The notes: a model not told the origin generated them from the sequence alone. Counted from the first letter of the stretch, positions 18,611 through 27,117 are shown. The stretch is DNA of 64,000 bases from Anaerolineae bacterium (GCA_020849765.1 JADLAY010000027.1:38096-102095); one strand, 5' to 3'. A program made the numbers and translations.

Positions 18611-19465
18611 TCACCAACTCCACGCGCTCGGCGCAAAGACTTCAGGATTGTAGATGGTGCCACTGTTCAGCCCTTGCAGCACGTTGCGCATGACGACCCA
18701 GTCGCCTCGCCCATATTCGAGCACGACACTGCCGCCCGCGCTCATGATATCAATGGTGCTATCCTCTGAACGCCACCAATTGACCGTGGTGGTGCCATTG
18801 GTGATCTGATCGCAATCGCGCCAGGCCGCGTTAGCCGCGTCGTTGGTGCAGCCGTTCTGCGTGTTATAGAGCACCGGCGAGATATTCCAGTAGCCGCCAT
18901 CACAGCAGTATTCATCCGGCAGATTGAAAGCCGCATGGCTGGCCTCATGCACGACGGTGCGATAACTGGTCGGCTCGCTGGTCACTCGATTGCCCCAACG
19001 GCAGTCGCGCAGGTCGTTGGTGTGCAGCAGCACCAGGACTTCGGCAAAGGCCGCGTCCGGCACATTCGGCCAGGTCACAATCGGGCAGTTGTTCGGGTTC
19101 GACGGTGCCTGGACGGTGCCAGAAATCGTCGTGTACCAGAAGTTGAATTTGCCCAGATTGCGCACGATGGCGTTGTTTTGCCAGAAGCCGGTGTCGATCA
19201 TGTCGGCGATGTCGTCCAGGAAGGCCTGGCGGTTCGCCGTATTGTTCAGGTCGCCATACCCGTTCGCCGGTGCAAAGACGACGTCGATCGCGCCATCCGG
19301 GTCTGACCAGCGCACCGCGGAAAAGACGGTGTCCCCTTCCGTGAATGGCGGCGGCTGTGTGGCGTCCAGGTTCAGATCGCAGGCTGCAAGCAGAAATGTG
19401 CACAGCATGGCGACCACGAGGACACCTCGATGTTTCCCTGTGGCTGATAGCTTTGTGAACTCCAT
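18611..19465 (-). CDS. Lipoprotein with M64-like zinc metallopeptidase motif
   Basis: A 284-residue lipoprotein: hydrophobic N-terminus and lipobox LLAAC with Cys29 as the lipidation site. The central HEASHAAFNLPDEY (His173, Glu174, His177, Asp184) matches the spacing of the M64-type metallopeptidase signature HExxH-x4-L-x-DEY. Several Cys pairs (for example CCDG, CTND) suggest disulfides outside the membrane. The sequence VVHEASHAAF with a preceding Arg/Thr-rich strand fits a zinc-dependent endopeptidase, but the protein is short and the family assignment is by motif only. It is divergent from the radical SAM gene and followed by a membrane-anchored hypothetical gene. Confidence 0.6.
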   Translation of the reverse strand: MEFTKLSATGKHRGVLVVAMLCTFLLAACDLNLDATQPPPFTEGDTVFSAVRWSDPDGAIDVVFAPANGYGDLNNTANRQAFLDDIADMIDTGFWQNNAIVRNLGKFNFWYTTISGTVQAPSNPNNCPIVTWPNVPDAAFAEVLVLLHTNDLRDCRWGNRVTSEPTSYRTVVHEASHAAFNLPDEYCCDGGYWNISPVLYNTQNGCTNDAANAAWRDCDQITNGTTTVNWWRSEDSTIDIMSAGGSVVLEYGRGDWVVMRNVLQGLNSGTIYNPEVFAPSAWSW

Positions 19466-19630
19466 AGCCTCTCACCCCTGTCTACAGCGCAGTTATAAGG
19501 CGGCTGTTTGCCGTGATTCTCTTATGTGTCTGGGGGGACATTCGTATACAAGTTGATCGGCAGGGTTTGCGCAGTTTTGTATCCTGGGCGACAATTCCTG
19601 GACGTCCATCAGAGCGAAATTGAGGTCTCT

Positions 19631-21112
19631 ATGCGCCCGACCGTTCTGCTCTATAACCCGATCAGCACGTCGCCCGGCAAGCAGCGGCTTCCGCTCTCCC
19701 TGTTGGCGATTGCCGCCGTGATCGTGAGCGATTACGACGTCGAGTTCGTCGACGGCAATCTGATCGCCGACCCCGCCGCGCAGATCATCGAGCGGGCGCG
19801 GGCGACGGGCGCCAAGCTGCTCGCCTGCACGGTCATGCCGGGGCCGCAGCTGCGCCAGGCGGTGCCGGTCTGCAAGCAGGTCAAGCGCGCCCTGCCGGAT
19901 CTGACAATCCTCTGGGGTGGCTACTTCCCGACACAGCACTACGAGGTCACGCTGCAAAGCGACTGCGTCGACTATGTCATTCAAGGCCAGGGCGAAGCGC
20001 CGTTCCGCCAGTTCGTTGATGCGCTGCATCAGGGCGGCTCGCTGGCCGACATTCCATCGCTGGTTTATGTTGATGGCGGCAGCATCAAGGTCAATCCGCG
20101 CGCACCCGTCATCCCGCTCAACAATTTGCCCTGGTTTCCCTATGACCGCATCGACGTGGGGCGCTACGTCGGCAGCAGCTACCTGGGTGAGCGCGTACTC
20201 TCGCACAACACGAGTTTTGGCTGCCCGTTCGCCTGCAATTTTTGCGCCGTCGTCGCACTGGCGAACCGCCGTTGGATCCCTGAAGGCGCCGAGCGCGTGG
20301 CTAAGATCGTGGCCTATCTGCAAGACAACTGGCACATCGACGGCCTGGAATTTCACGACATGGATTTCTTCGTCAGCGAGTCGCGCACGGCGGAATTTTC
20401 CGAGCGCATGATCGGGCGCGGCCTTCGCTGGTGGGGCCTGGGGCGCGTCGACACGCTGATGAGCTACGACGACGCGACCTGGGACAAGATGCAGCGCGGC
20501 GGCGCCAAGATGTTGTTCATGGGCGCGGAGAGCGGCGATGACGAAACGCTCAAGCGCATGAACAAGGGCGGCCACAGCGGCACGGCGATGACGCTAGCGC
20601 TGGTCGAGCGCATGAAGCACTACGGCATCGTACCGGAACTCTCGTTCGTGCTCGGCAACCCGCCCGATCCGCTGGACGACATCGAGAAGACGATCGCCTT
20701 CATCCGCAAGATCAAGCAGATCAACCCGGCGACGGAGCTAGTGCTTTACACCTACACGCCCGTGCCGCAGGAAGGCAGTATCCTGCTCGACGAGGCGACC
20801 CGGCTCGGCTTCAGATTTCCGGATACGCTCGAGGAATGGGCCAGCGACGAGTGGGCCAAACGCGCCATGCGCCGCGACCCTGGCACGCCCTGGTTCAAAG
20901 ACGACGTGCGCCGCCGCGTGCGCAATTTCGAGTCCGTCGTCAACGCCTTCTACCCGACCGTCACCGATATGCGCCTGCGCGGCAACGTGCGCCACGTCCT
21001 GCGCGCTATGAGCGGCTGGCGCTACCAGACGAAGACCTACGCGTTTCCGTACGAACTCAAGGCGTTACAGCGCGCGATTCACTATCGCCGCCCGGAGACG
21101 ACGGGGTTCTGA
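19631..21112 (+). CDS. Radical SAM protein with N-terminal B12-binding-like domain
   Basis: A 493-residue B12-binding-like plus radical SAM protein of the BchE/MiaB-like superfamily. The N-terminal 140 residues have the Rossmann-type layout (LLYNPIST, EFVDGNL, LLACTVM, LWGGYFPT) but no DxHxxG motif, so cobalamin may bind base-off or not at all. The 4Fe-4S motif is CPFACNFC (Cys198, Cys202, Cys205), followed by GLEFHDMDFFV and the GAESGDDETLKRMNKG region. The start at ATG 19631 is the one preceded by GAGG; the frame is open from 19526. Substrate unknown. It precedes the aldolase and kinase genes but has a separate spacer with its own promoter downstream. Confidence 0.88.
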   Translation: MRPTVLLYNPISTSPGKQRLPLSLLAIAAVIVSDYDVEFVDGNLIADPAAQIIERARATGAKLLACTVMPGPQLRQAVPVCKQVKRALPDLTILWGGYFPTQHYEVTLQSDCVDYVIQGQGEAPFRQFVDALHQGGSLADIPSLVYVDGGSIKVNPRAPVIPLNNLPWFPYDRIDVGRYVGSSYLGERVLSHNTSFGCPFACNFCAVVALANRRWIPEGAERVAKIVAYLQDNWHIDGLEFHDMDFFVSESRTAEFSERMIGRGLRWWGLGRVDTLMSYDDATWDKMQRGGAKMLFMGAESGDDETLKRMNKGGHSGTAMTLALVERMKHYGIVPELSFVLGNPPDPLDDIEKTIAFIRKIKQINPATELVLYTYTPVPQEGSILLDEATRLGFRFPDTLEEWASDEWAKRAMRRDPGTPWFKDDVRRRVRNFESVVNAFYPTVTDMRLRGNVRHVLRAMSGWRYQTKTYAFPYELKALQRAIHYRRPETTGF

Positions 21113-21194
21113 GGAGGAGTCGAGGAAGAAGCGTTTAGCTGCTCAACTTGTTCGTAAATAACTGGACGACTTACCCAATCTCACGCGGGTTTCC

Positions 21195-21223
21195 TTGCCC
21201 CGTCCCGCCCACAGGGCTATGAT
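21195..21223 (+). promoter_or_regulatory. Sigma-70-type promoter for the aldolase-kinase genes
   Basis: TTGCCC (21195-21200) and TATGAT (21218-21223) are 17 bases apart and lie 47 bases ahead of the aldolase ATG at 21270. Confidence 0.5.
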
Positions 21224-21269
21224 TCGCCCTAAAGTAGTCGTCTTTTCTTGCCTCGAAAGCGCAACATCC

Positions 21270-22238
21270 ATGTCCTACATCACAACTCGAGACGCGGCGG
21301 CGGAGTACACCCAGTTGTTCCGCGACCGCAAGGCGGCAATGGCTATTTTCTGCACCGCCTCCCACTGGAATACAGAAGCGATTCTGTTGGCCGGGCAGCG
21401 CTTCGCCGAAGCACATCACCTGGCTGAAGTGCCGCTCGCAATTGCCATGACCGGCACTTATCCGCACATGCCGCAGATGAAGCGCGTCACCTACAGCGGC
21501 GACCCGCGCGTCGGCTTCCTGTCGATGATGACGCATCTGCGCCTGCTGACCGAAGGCGATGACGCGCCCTATCGCAACGTCGTCGTGCTGCCGCACCTCG
21601 ATCACCACGATCCCAAGCGCGATCATTGGGCGCTGACCCAGGGTGTCGATCACGTCGCCACGGTCATGTTCGATGCGCAGAAGTACCCGCTCGAAGAGAA
21701 CACCGCCATGACGCGCGATTACGTCCAGACCTACGGCAAGCGTGTGCTCGTTGAAGGCATCATCGAGGAGCTGAGCGTCGCCGGGCAGCATGGCGCCGTC
21801 CAGAAAGATGATTACATCGACAAGGCGACAGCCTACATGAAAGAGACCGGCGTCGATTTCATCGTCGCCGACCTGGGCACCGAGCAGCAGTCAGATCACG
21901 TCGGCGGCGTGACGTACCTCAAGCAGCGCGCGGTCGATTTGACGCGCAGCCTGGGCGGCGATGCCCGGCTGGTGCTGCATGGCACGTCCAGCCTGTCGCC
22001 GGAACAGATGCAGAATCTGGCTGACGATGGCGTTGTCCGCGTCAACATGTGGACGCGCATCGTGCGCGAGGCGGGGCAAGTCGCGGCGCAGCGGCTGTTC
22101 GAGCGCCGTGACGCCATCGCGCGCGGCGACTTCGAAGCCAGCGAATCGCGCCAGTATCTGACGGACTCGCTCGAGACTGCCGCCGACATCATGGTCGACG
22201 TCATGGACTTGCTCGGCTATGGCCGCCTTGGGCTGTGA
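21270..22238 (+). CDS. Class II (zinc) aldolase family protein
   Basis: A 322-residue member of the class II fructose-bisphosphate/tagatose-bisphosphate aldolase superfamily. Visible features are the metal-binding HLDHHDPKRD, the GLU-rich EGIIEELSVAG region, and LVLHGTSSLSPEQMQNLADDGVVRVNMWT, corresponding to the LHG-x-S substrate/zinc loop and the ribose-phosphate end of the barrel. It is divergent from housekeeping fructose-bisphosphate aldolase, so a ketose-phosphate other than FBP is possible. The start at ATG 21270 lies 47 bases behind a good promoter; the frame is open from 21195. The next gene encodes a sugar kinase, which suggests a kinase-aldolase catabolic pair. Confidence 0.78.
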   Translation: MSYITTRDAAAEYTQLFRDRKAAMAIFCTASHWNTEAILLAGQRFAEAHHLAEVPLAIAMTGTYPHMPQMKRVTYSGDPRVGFLSMMTHLRLLTEGDDAPYRNVVVLPHLDHHDPKRDHWALTQGVDHVATVMFDAQKYPLEENTAMTRDYVQTYGKRVLVEGIIEELSVAGQHGAVQKDDYIDKATAYMKETGVDFIVADLGTEQQSDHVGGVTYLKQRAVDLTRSLGGDARLVLHGTSSLSPEQMQNLADDGVVRVNMWTRIVREAGQVAAQRLFERRDAIARGDFEASESRQYLTDSLETAADIMVDVMDLLGYGRLGL

Positions 22239-22301
22239 GATTGCCCTTCGCGCGCGAACATCGCCTATGTTGCCATCAACGATGAACCAGAGGTTATGCT
22301 G

Positions 22302-23801
22302 ATGAGTTTGCTTGGTATTGATGTCGGAACCACGGGCTGCAAAGTCCTGGCCATTTCCAGCGAAGGTCAGATCATCGCGCTCCAACAGTGCGAATACAAC
22401 CTTCAGCGCCCGCAGACAGGCTGGGCCGAGCTCGACAGCCGTGCCGTCTGGGACAGCATCAAGGGCGTGCTGCGCTCGGTCGTCGCCGAAACGAAGCACG
22501 ATCCGGTCACGGCGCTGTCCGTCTCGTCGATGGGTGAGGCGATCACGCCGGTCTCCGCCAATCGCGAAATCCTGGGCAATTCGCTCATGGGCTTCGACGA
22601 GCGCGGCACGGAAACAGTGCAGCACTTGCAGCAGATCGACCCGGCTATGTTTCTCCAGCGCAGCGGCAATATCGTCACCAACATGATGGGCGGCCCCAAG
22701 CTCGTCTGGCTGCGCGATAACCAACCGGAACTGTTCGAGAAGACCTATAAGTTTCTCAATTGGGCAGATCTGGTCTCGTATCTACTGGGCGGCGAGCCGG
22801 TCACGAACTATGGGCTGGCTAACCGCACGCTGTTCTTCGACCTTGAACGTGAGCGTTGGTCGCAGGAAACGCTCGACTACGTCGGCATGCCGATCGAGAA
22901 GCTGCCCGACGTCGCCCCGTCCGGCACGCCGATTGGCGAAGTCTCGCCTGAGATGCAGCGCGAACTTGGCCTGCCGCCGGGTGTCAAGATCATCGTCGGC
23001 GCGCACGATCAATGCGCCAACGGCCTGGGCGCGGGTGTCTCCAAGCCGGGCATGGCCGTCTACGCGATCGGCACATTCATCGTCATCGTCCCGGCCTACG
23101 ACCGCATCCCGCCCGCCGACCAGATGCTGGCGATTCAGCTCAACGTCGAACATGCGGCGCTGCCGGATATGTACGTCAGCTTCTACTACAATCTGACTGG
23201 CGGCTCGCTGCTCAAGTGGTTCCGCGATACGTTCACGGCTGCCGAGCATGCCGCCGCCAAACAGCAGGGGGTGGATATCTACGATCTGCTGCTGGCGGAG
23301 ATGCCGCCGGAGCCGAGCCGCGTGCTCGTGCTGCCGCATTTCGGCGTCACCGGCGCGCCTTATTATGACGAGCGGCCCTATGGTTTGATCGCCGGGCTGA
23401 CGCTCGGCACGACACGCGGTGAGTACGTCCGCGGGCTGCTCGAAGGCGCGACCTACTATTTCCGCGAAGGGTTGGAACTGATGGAGGCCGCGCAAATCCA
23501 CATTGATGAATTCCGCGCGGTCGGCGGCGGCGCCAAGTCCGATACCTGGATGCAGATCAAGGCCAACATCCTGGAGCGCCCGTTGGTGCGCCCGCGCATG
23601 ACCGAGGCCACGGCGCTCGGCGTGGCGGCTCTCGCCGGGTTGGGCGGTGGCGTCTACAGCTCGATTGATGAGGCGATGGACAAGCTGATCCAGATCGACC
23701 GCGTCTTCGAGCCGGATCTGCGCTGGAAGCCTGCCTACGACGAGCAGTTCGCGCGCTACAAGAAGATGTACGCGGCGGCCAGGTCCCTGCGCGATCTCTA
23801 G
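22302..23801 (+). CDS. FGGY-family carbohydrate kinase
   Basis: A 499-residue sugar kinase of the FGGY family (xylulose, gluconate, glycerol and rhamnulose kinases). The N-terminal phosphate motif is GIDVGTTGCKVLAI, followed by the GWAELD and FDERGTE regions, IIVGAHDQCANGLGAG with the catalytic Asp, and the C-terminal RAVGGGAKSDTWMQIKANIL. The sugar cannot be assigned from sequence. The start at ATG 22302 is chosen because AGAGG (22289-22293) lies eight bases ahead; ATG 22296 is too close. The preceding aldolase gene ends 63 bases upstream. A strong hairpin terminator follows. Confidence 0.9.
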   Translation: MSLLGIDVGTTGCKVLAISSEGQIIALQQCEYNLQRPQTGWAELDSRAVWDSIKGVLRSVVAETKHDPVTALSVSSMGEAITPVSANREILGNSLMGFDERGTETVQHLQQIDPAMFLQRSGNIVTNMMGGPKLVWLRDNQPELFEKTYKFLNWADLVSYLLGGEPVTNYGLANRTLFFDLERERWSQETLDYVGMPIEKLPDVAPSGTPIGEVSPEMQRELGLPPGVKIIVGAHDQCANGLGAGVSKPGMAVYAIGTFIVIVPAYDRIPPADQMLAIQLNVEHAALPDMYVSFYYNLTGGSLLKWFRDTFTAAEHAAAKQQGVDIYDLLLAEMPPEPSRVLVLPHFGVTGAPYYDERPYGLIAGLTLGTTRGEYVRGLLEGATYYFREGLELMEAAQIHIDEFRAVGGGAKSDTWMQIKANILERPLVRPRMTEATALGVAALAGLGGGVYSSIDEAMDKLIQIDRVFEPDLRWKPAYDEQFARYKKMYAAARSLRDL

Positions 23802-23835
23802 ACGGGATGCAGTGGCGGTAGGCCGATAAACGAAA

Positions 23836-23875
23836 ACAGGCCGGATGTGCGGCTTGAACCGCGTATCCGGCCTGT
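23836..23875. terminator. Bidirectional terminator between the kinase and dioxygenase genes
   Basis: Perfect 11-base arms ACAGGCCGGAT (23836-23846) and ATCCGGCCTGT (23865-23875), with a nested GCGG/CCGC pair in the loop. T-rich tails follow on the minus strand (TTTTCGTTTA) and weakly on the plus strand. It lies between convergent genes. Confidence 0.75.
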
Positions 23876-23900
23876 GCTTATTTCTGCTGTCGGTTGTCCG

Positions 23901-24869
23901 TCAGCGCGTCTCGCTCACGGTGTCGAGCGGCTTCAGGTTGGCCTCGATCTGTGCACGGTGCGGCTCCAGGAAGGGCGGCAGCGCCAGGCGCTCGCCCAGC
24001 GTTTCCAGGCTTTCATCCGCCGCGAAGCCCGGTCCATCCGTCGCCAACTCGAACAGGATGCCGTTCGTGATGCGGAAGTAAAGCGACTTGAAGTAGTAGC
24101 GGTCGACCTGGCCCGACGTGCGCATGCCAACCTGGGTCAGGCGCTCTTCCCACGCGCGCTGCTCCTCCTCGTCCTTGAGGCGGAAGGCCACATGATGGAC
24201 GCCGCCGGAGCCGAGCATCGCCATGCGTGAGCGCGTGTCCTCGACGACGTAGACTTCCCTGCCAGGGCCGCCGCCATCCATGCCGAAGACGACGATCTCC
24301 TTGCCATCGTCGGTCGCCACGCGCCCCATCTCTTCGAAGTTGAGCAGCATCGTGAACAACTGCGCCAGCGGCTCCAGACGCGGAACCGTCAGCATGACGC
24401 CGTAGAAGCCGCGGATGGCGTACTCGGTCGGGATGCCCGCGCCGTCCCACAGTTCGCCTTCGACGGGCGCGCCGCCGTCATCGACCAGGGCCATGCGCTG
24501 GCCTTCTGGATCTTCGAACAGCAGCGCGTCATGCCCGGCGAAGGTGCCGATGGGATCGTGGGAGACGCCGAGCTGGTCAAAGCGCGCTGACCAATACTTG
24601 AGCGCGTCCATGCCGTTGACGCGGAAGAGTGTCTTCGAGATGCTGTCCGTGCCACGCGTGTTGGGGCCGGTTTGCGGCCAGTCGAAGAAGGTCATGTCCG
24701 TGCCAGGGCTGCCGACCTTATCCGCGTAGAACAGGTGGTAGGCCGAAACGTCGTCCTGATTGACCGACTTCTTGACCAGGCGCAGGCCGAGGGTGCGCGT
24801 GTAGAAGCCGAGATTTTCCTTGGCCGTGCCGGTGACGGCTGTTACGTGATGGAGACCGTGCAGTTGCAT
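23901..24869 (-). CDS. Ring-cleaving dioxygenase (MhqO/MhqE type), VOC superfamily, copy 2
   Basis: A 322-residue two-domain vicinal-oxygen-chelate protein like the B. subtilis MhqA/MhqE/MhqO ring-cleaving dioxygenases that detoxify hydroquinones. Metal ligands are visible as the first His of LHHVTAVTG, the His of GVHHVAFR and the Glu of ILFELATDGPGF. It also shows SFHLFYADKVG-type (AYHLFYADKVG) and DMTFFDWPQ segments typical of the family. It is clearly paralogous to the upstream gene at 24881-25855 (same order of motifs, 11 bases apart), indicating tandem duplication and divergence. It is the second gene of the transcript driven from 25916-25944. Confidence 0.88.
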   Translation of the reverse strand: MQLHGLHHVTAVTGTAKENLGFYTRTLGLRLVKKSVNQDDVSAYHLFYADKVGSPGTDMTFFDWPQTGPNTRGTDSISKTLFRVNGMDALKYWSARFDQLGVSHDPIGTFAGHDALLFEDPEGQRMALVDDGGAPVEGELWDGAGIPTEYAIRGFYGVMLTVPRLEPLAQLFTMLLNFEEMGRVATDDGKEIVVFGMDGGGPGREVYVVEDTRSRMAMLGSGGVHHVAFRLKDEEEQRAWEERLTQVGMRTSGQVDRYYFKSLYFRITNGILFELATDGPGFAADESLETLGERLALPPFLEPHRAQIEANLKPLDTVSETR

Positions 24870-24880
24870 GAGTGTGCTCC

Positions 24881-25855
24881 TTAGCTCAGTTCAATTTCTG
24901 GGATACGAATCGGTTTCAGTTGGGCTTCGATGGCTGTGCGCTGATCTTCCAGGAAGGGCGGCAGCGTCAGGCGTGCGCCTAGTGTCTCAACGTCCTCGTC
25001 CACTGCCAGCCCGCGGCCCACGGTGGCGAGTTCGAACAGGATGCCACCGGGAACGCGCACGTAGATCGAGTCGAAGTAGTAGCGCCGGATCACGTCCGTC
25101 ACCTGCAGACCGGTCGCCGCGATCCGGTCGCGCCACGCTTCAATCGAGTCGCCCGCCGCGATGGCGATGGCGATGTGATGGATGCTGCCGATGGCGCGGA
25201 AGCCCGTCCGCGCGTCGGTGCGTTCTACGACGACCATCTCCTTGCCCGGCCCGCCGTCACCCAGCGTCAACACGACCGCCTGGCCTTCGTTGGCCGCGTC
25301 CGACCGGAATGCACGCTGCTGCCGGTAGCCGAAGATCTCGGTCAGGAAGGCGACGGTGGGTTCGACCTCACTGACGCCAAGAACAGCGCTGTGCAGCCCC
25401 TGAATGGCGTAGGCTTGAGGCACGGGATTGGCCGCCCAATGGTCGTAGGCGTCGTTCGCACCATCGGCGACTAGTGCCAGCCGCTGCCCTTCCGGATCGT
25501 TGAAGTGGAGGCTGGCACGCCCGGCGAAATCCTGCTGCCGCGTCGCGGGTGTGCCCAACTGCGCCAGGCGACGTGCCCACCAGTCGATGGCTTCGTCGTC
25601 AGGCACCGTGAGCAATGTGCGTACGACGTTGCGCGGGCCGGGACGATCGTGGCCAAGATGCGGCCAATCGAAGAACGACAGCTCCGTGCCAATCGTGCCG
25701 ACCCGGTCACCGTAGAACAGATGATAGGTCGTCGGCTCTTCCTGAATCACCGTCCGTTTGACCAGCCGCAGTCCCAACGTCCCGACGTAGAAGTCGAGAT
25801 TGCGCTGGATGTCGCCGCTGATGGCCGTGATGTGATGCATGCCTGTGAGTGTCAT
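24881..25855 (-). CDS. Ring-cleaving dioxygenase (MhqO/MhqE type), VOC superfamily, copy 1
   Basis: A 324-residue paralogue of the neighbouring gene. It begins TLTGMHHITAISGD with a metal-ligand His, and has TELSFFDWPHLG, SIHHIAIAIA (second His) and ILFELATVGRGLAVDED (Glu). By analogy with the Bacillus Mhq regulon it would open the ring of hydroquinone- or catechol-like toxicants. It lies directly divergent from a MarR regulator, which points to autoregulated, substrate-inducible expression. The leader contains the palindrome AATTCGAATT, resembling the core of the MhqR operator. Confidence 0.88.
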   Translation of the reverse strand: MTLTGMHHITAISGDIQRNLDFYVGTLGLRLVKRTVIQEEPTTYHLFYGDRVGTIGTELSFFDWPHLGHDRPGPRNVVRTLLTVPDDEAIDWWARRLAQLGTPATRQQDFAGRASLHFNDPEGQRLALVADGANDAYDHWAANPVPQAYAIQGLHSAVLGVSEVEPTVAFLTEIFGYRQQRAFRSDAANEGQAVVLTLGDGGPGKEMVVVERTDARTGFRAIGSIHHIAIAIAAGDSIEAWRDRIAATGLQVTDVIRRYYFDSIYVRVPGGILFELATVGRGLAVDEDVETLGARLTLPPFLEDQRTAIEAQLKPIRIPEIELS

Positions 25856-25885
25856 GGTCGCCGTCCCGGATTTGCTGGGTCAAAT

Positions 25886-25895
25886 AATTCGAATT
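25886..25895. promoter_or_regulatory. Palindrome AATTCGAATT in the dioxygenase leader, candidate MhqR-type operator
   Basis: A perfect 10-base palindrome located just inside the probable start of the dioxygenase transcript. Its TCGAATTC-like core resembles the known Bacillus MhqR box as I remember it. Assignment is by resemblance and position only. Confidence 0.4.
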
Positions 25896-25903
25896 CAAAT
25901 CAT

Positions 25904-25933
25904 TTGACATTGAATAGATTAACATGATACAAT
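25904..25933 (+). promoter_or_regulatory. Promoter of the MarR regulator gene
   Basis: TTGACA (25904-25909) and TACAAT (25928-25933), 18 bases apart, about 52 bases ahead of the regulator ATG. The -10 overlaps the inverted repeat at 25929-25941, the position expected of an autorepressor site. Confidence 0.65.
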
Positions 25934-25944
25934 TGAATTGTCAA
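25916..25944 (-). promoter_or_regulatory. Promoter of the two dioxygenase genes
   Basis: Reading the minus strand, TTGACA (25939-25944) and TAATCT (25916-25921) are exactly 17 bases apart. It overlaps the regulator promoter on the other strand, so one bound repressor could shut both. Confidence 0.65.
25929..25941. promoter_or_regulatory. Inverted repeat ACAATTGAATTGT, candidate operator of the MarR regulator
   Basis: Perfect six-base arms around a central G. It overlaps the -10 of the regulator promoter and touches the -35 of the opposing dioxygenase promoter. AT-rich palindromes of this size are typical MarR-family sites. Confidence 0.55.
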
Positions 25945-25984
25945 TTGGAACTGCATTAGAAATCTTCCCACGGGGGAACCGGTT

Positions 25985-26452
25985 ATGCCGACCAAGTATC
26001 AAGGATCGCCGGAGGTGAAGCGCGCCCTCGACACCTACATCAAACTGACGCGCGCCGCCGAAAGCGTGCTCGACCGCACGAATGCGCACCTCGCGGCGCA
26101 CAACCTGACGACGACGCAGTTTGGCGTGCTCGAAGCGCTCTATCACCTGGGCACGCTGTCACAGGTCGAACTCGCGCGCAAACTGCTCAAGAGCACCGGC
26201 AACGTCACAACGGTGCTTCAAAATCTGGAGAAGCGCACGTTGATCAGCCGCGAGCGCGATCAAAACGATCAGCGCTACGTTCAGGTGTCGATCACGCCGG
26301 AAGGGCAGCGCTTGCTCGAAAGCATCCTGCCCGCGCATTTCGACGGCATCGTCGCCGATCTCAGCGTTTTGACGGCGGAGGAGCAGGAAACACTCGCCTG
26401 CCTCTGCCGCAAGCTCGGCCTCAGACAGATCGAATCAACAGAGTCAGAATAG
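25985..26452 (+). CDS. MarR-family regulator, MhqR-like
   Basis: A 155-residue winged-helix regulator. The helix-turn-helix region reads LTTTQFGVLEALYHLGTLSQVELARKLLKSTGNVTTVLQNLEKR, followed by the wing LISRERDQNDQRYVQVSITPEG. This is closest in style to the MhqR/HcaR-like branch of MarR. MhqR represses hydroquinone dioxygenase and esterase genes and is inactivated by quinones; the same gene partners flank it here on both sides, which is strong context evidence. It contains few cysteines (one, CLCRK near the end, gives a pair), so redox control through Cys is possible but unproven. It is followed by an MhqD-like gene 11 bases later. Confidence 0.88.
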   Translation: MPTKYQGSPEVKRALDTYIKLTRAAESVLDRTNAHLAAHNLTTTQFGVLEALYHLGTLSQVELARKLLKSTGNVTTVLQNLEKRTLISRERDQNDQRYVQVSITPEGQRLLESILPAHFDGIVADLSVLTAEEQETLACLCRKLGLRQIESTESE

Positions 26453-26463
26453 GTGACATCTCC

Positions 26464-27096
26464 ATGAGTATCGAAACCCATGTGCATCGTTTCATCCCTG
26501 GCAAGGAGGCAGGCGCGCCCACGCTGCTCTTGCTTCACGGCACGGGGGGTGATGAGAATTCGCTGCTTCCGATCGCGGAACGGGTCGCGCACGGCGCGGC
26601 TATGCTCGGCGTGCGCGGCAACGTGTCCGAGTACGGCAGCAATCGCTATTTTCGCCGCGTGGCCGAAGGCGTCTTTGATATCGAAGATCTGATCGTACGC
26701 ACGCACGCGCTGGCCGACTTCGTCGAAGCTGCCGCACAGCGCTACCAGTTCGCGCTCTCGTCGATCATTGCGGTCGGTTATTCCAACGGGGCCAACATTG
26801 CGGCGAGCACGCTGCTCCTGCGCCCCGGCGTGATCCAGCGCGCGGTGCTGTATCGCGCCATGATGCCGCTTGAGCCAGAGCAGCCGCCGGTGCTCGACGA
26901 GACCAAAGTGTTGATGACCGCCGGTGCCTTCGACGATCTGATCCCGAAGGCGTCGACGCAGCGGCTGGCCGAGGCACTGCGCGCCGCCGGGGCTGAGGTC
27001 ACGCTCTCGTGGCAGAACGTCGATCACCGGTTGACGCAGGAAGATCTGAACGCCGCGCAAGCGTGGATCGCCGGTCTCACCAACGCAGCCACGTAA
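26464..27096 (+). CDS. Alpha/beta-hydrolase, MhqD-like carboxylesterase
   Basis: A 210-residue phospholipase/carboxylesterase-family hydrolase. It shows the oxyanion region LLHGTGGDENSLLP, the nucleophile elbow VGYSNGANIA (Ser), the acid Asp in AGAFDDLIP, and the terminal His in NVDHRLTQ. This layout fits MhqD of Bacillus, which is induced by quinone-like electrophiles along with the dioxygenases. It is translated from the same message as the MarR regulator. The exact ester substrate is unknown. It converges with the PPC exoprotein gene. Confidence 0.88.
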   Translation: MSIETHVHRFIPGKEAGAPTLLLLHGTGGDENSLLPIAERVAHGAAMLGVRGNVSEYGSNRYFRRVAEGVFDIEDLIVRTHALADFVEAAAQRYQFALSSIIAVGYSNGANIAASTLLLRPGVIQRAVLYRAMMPLEPEQPPVLDETKVLMTAGAFDDLIPKASTQRLAEALRAAGAEVTLSWQNVDHRLTQEDLNAAQAWIAGLTNAAT

Positions 27097-27117
27097 CATA
27101 CTGCCCGGCGGCGCGCG

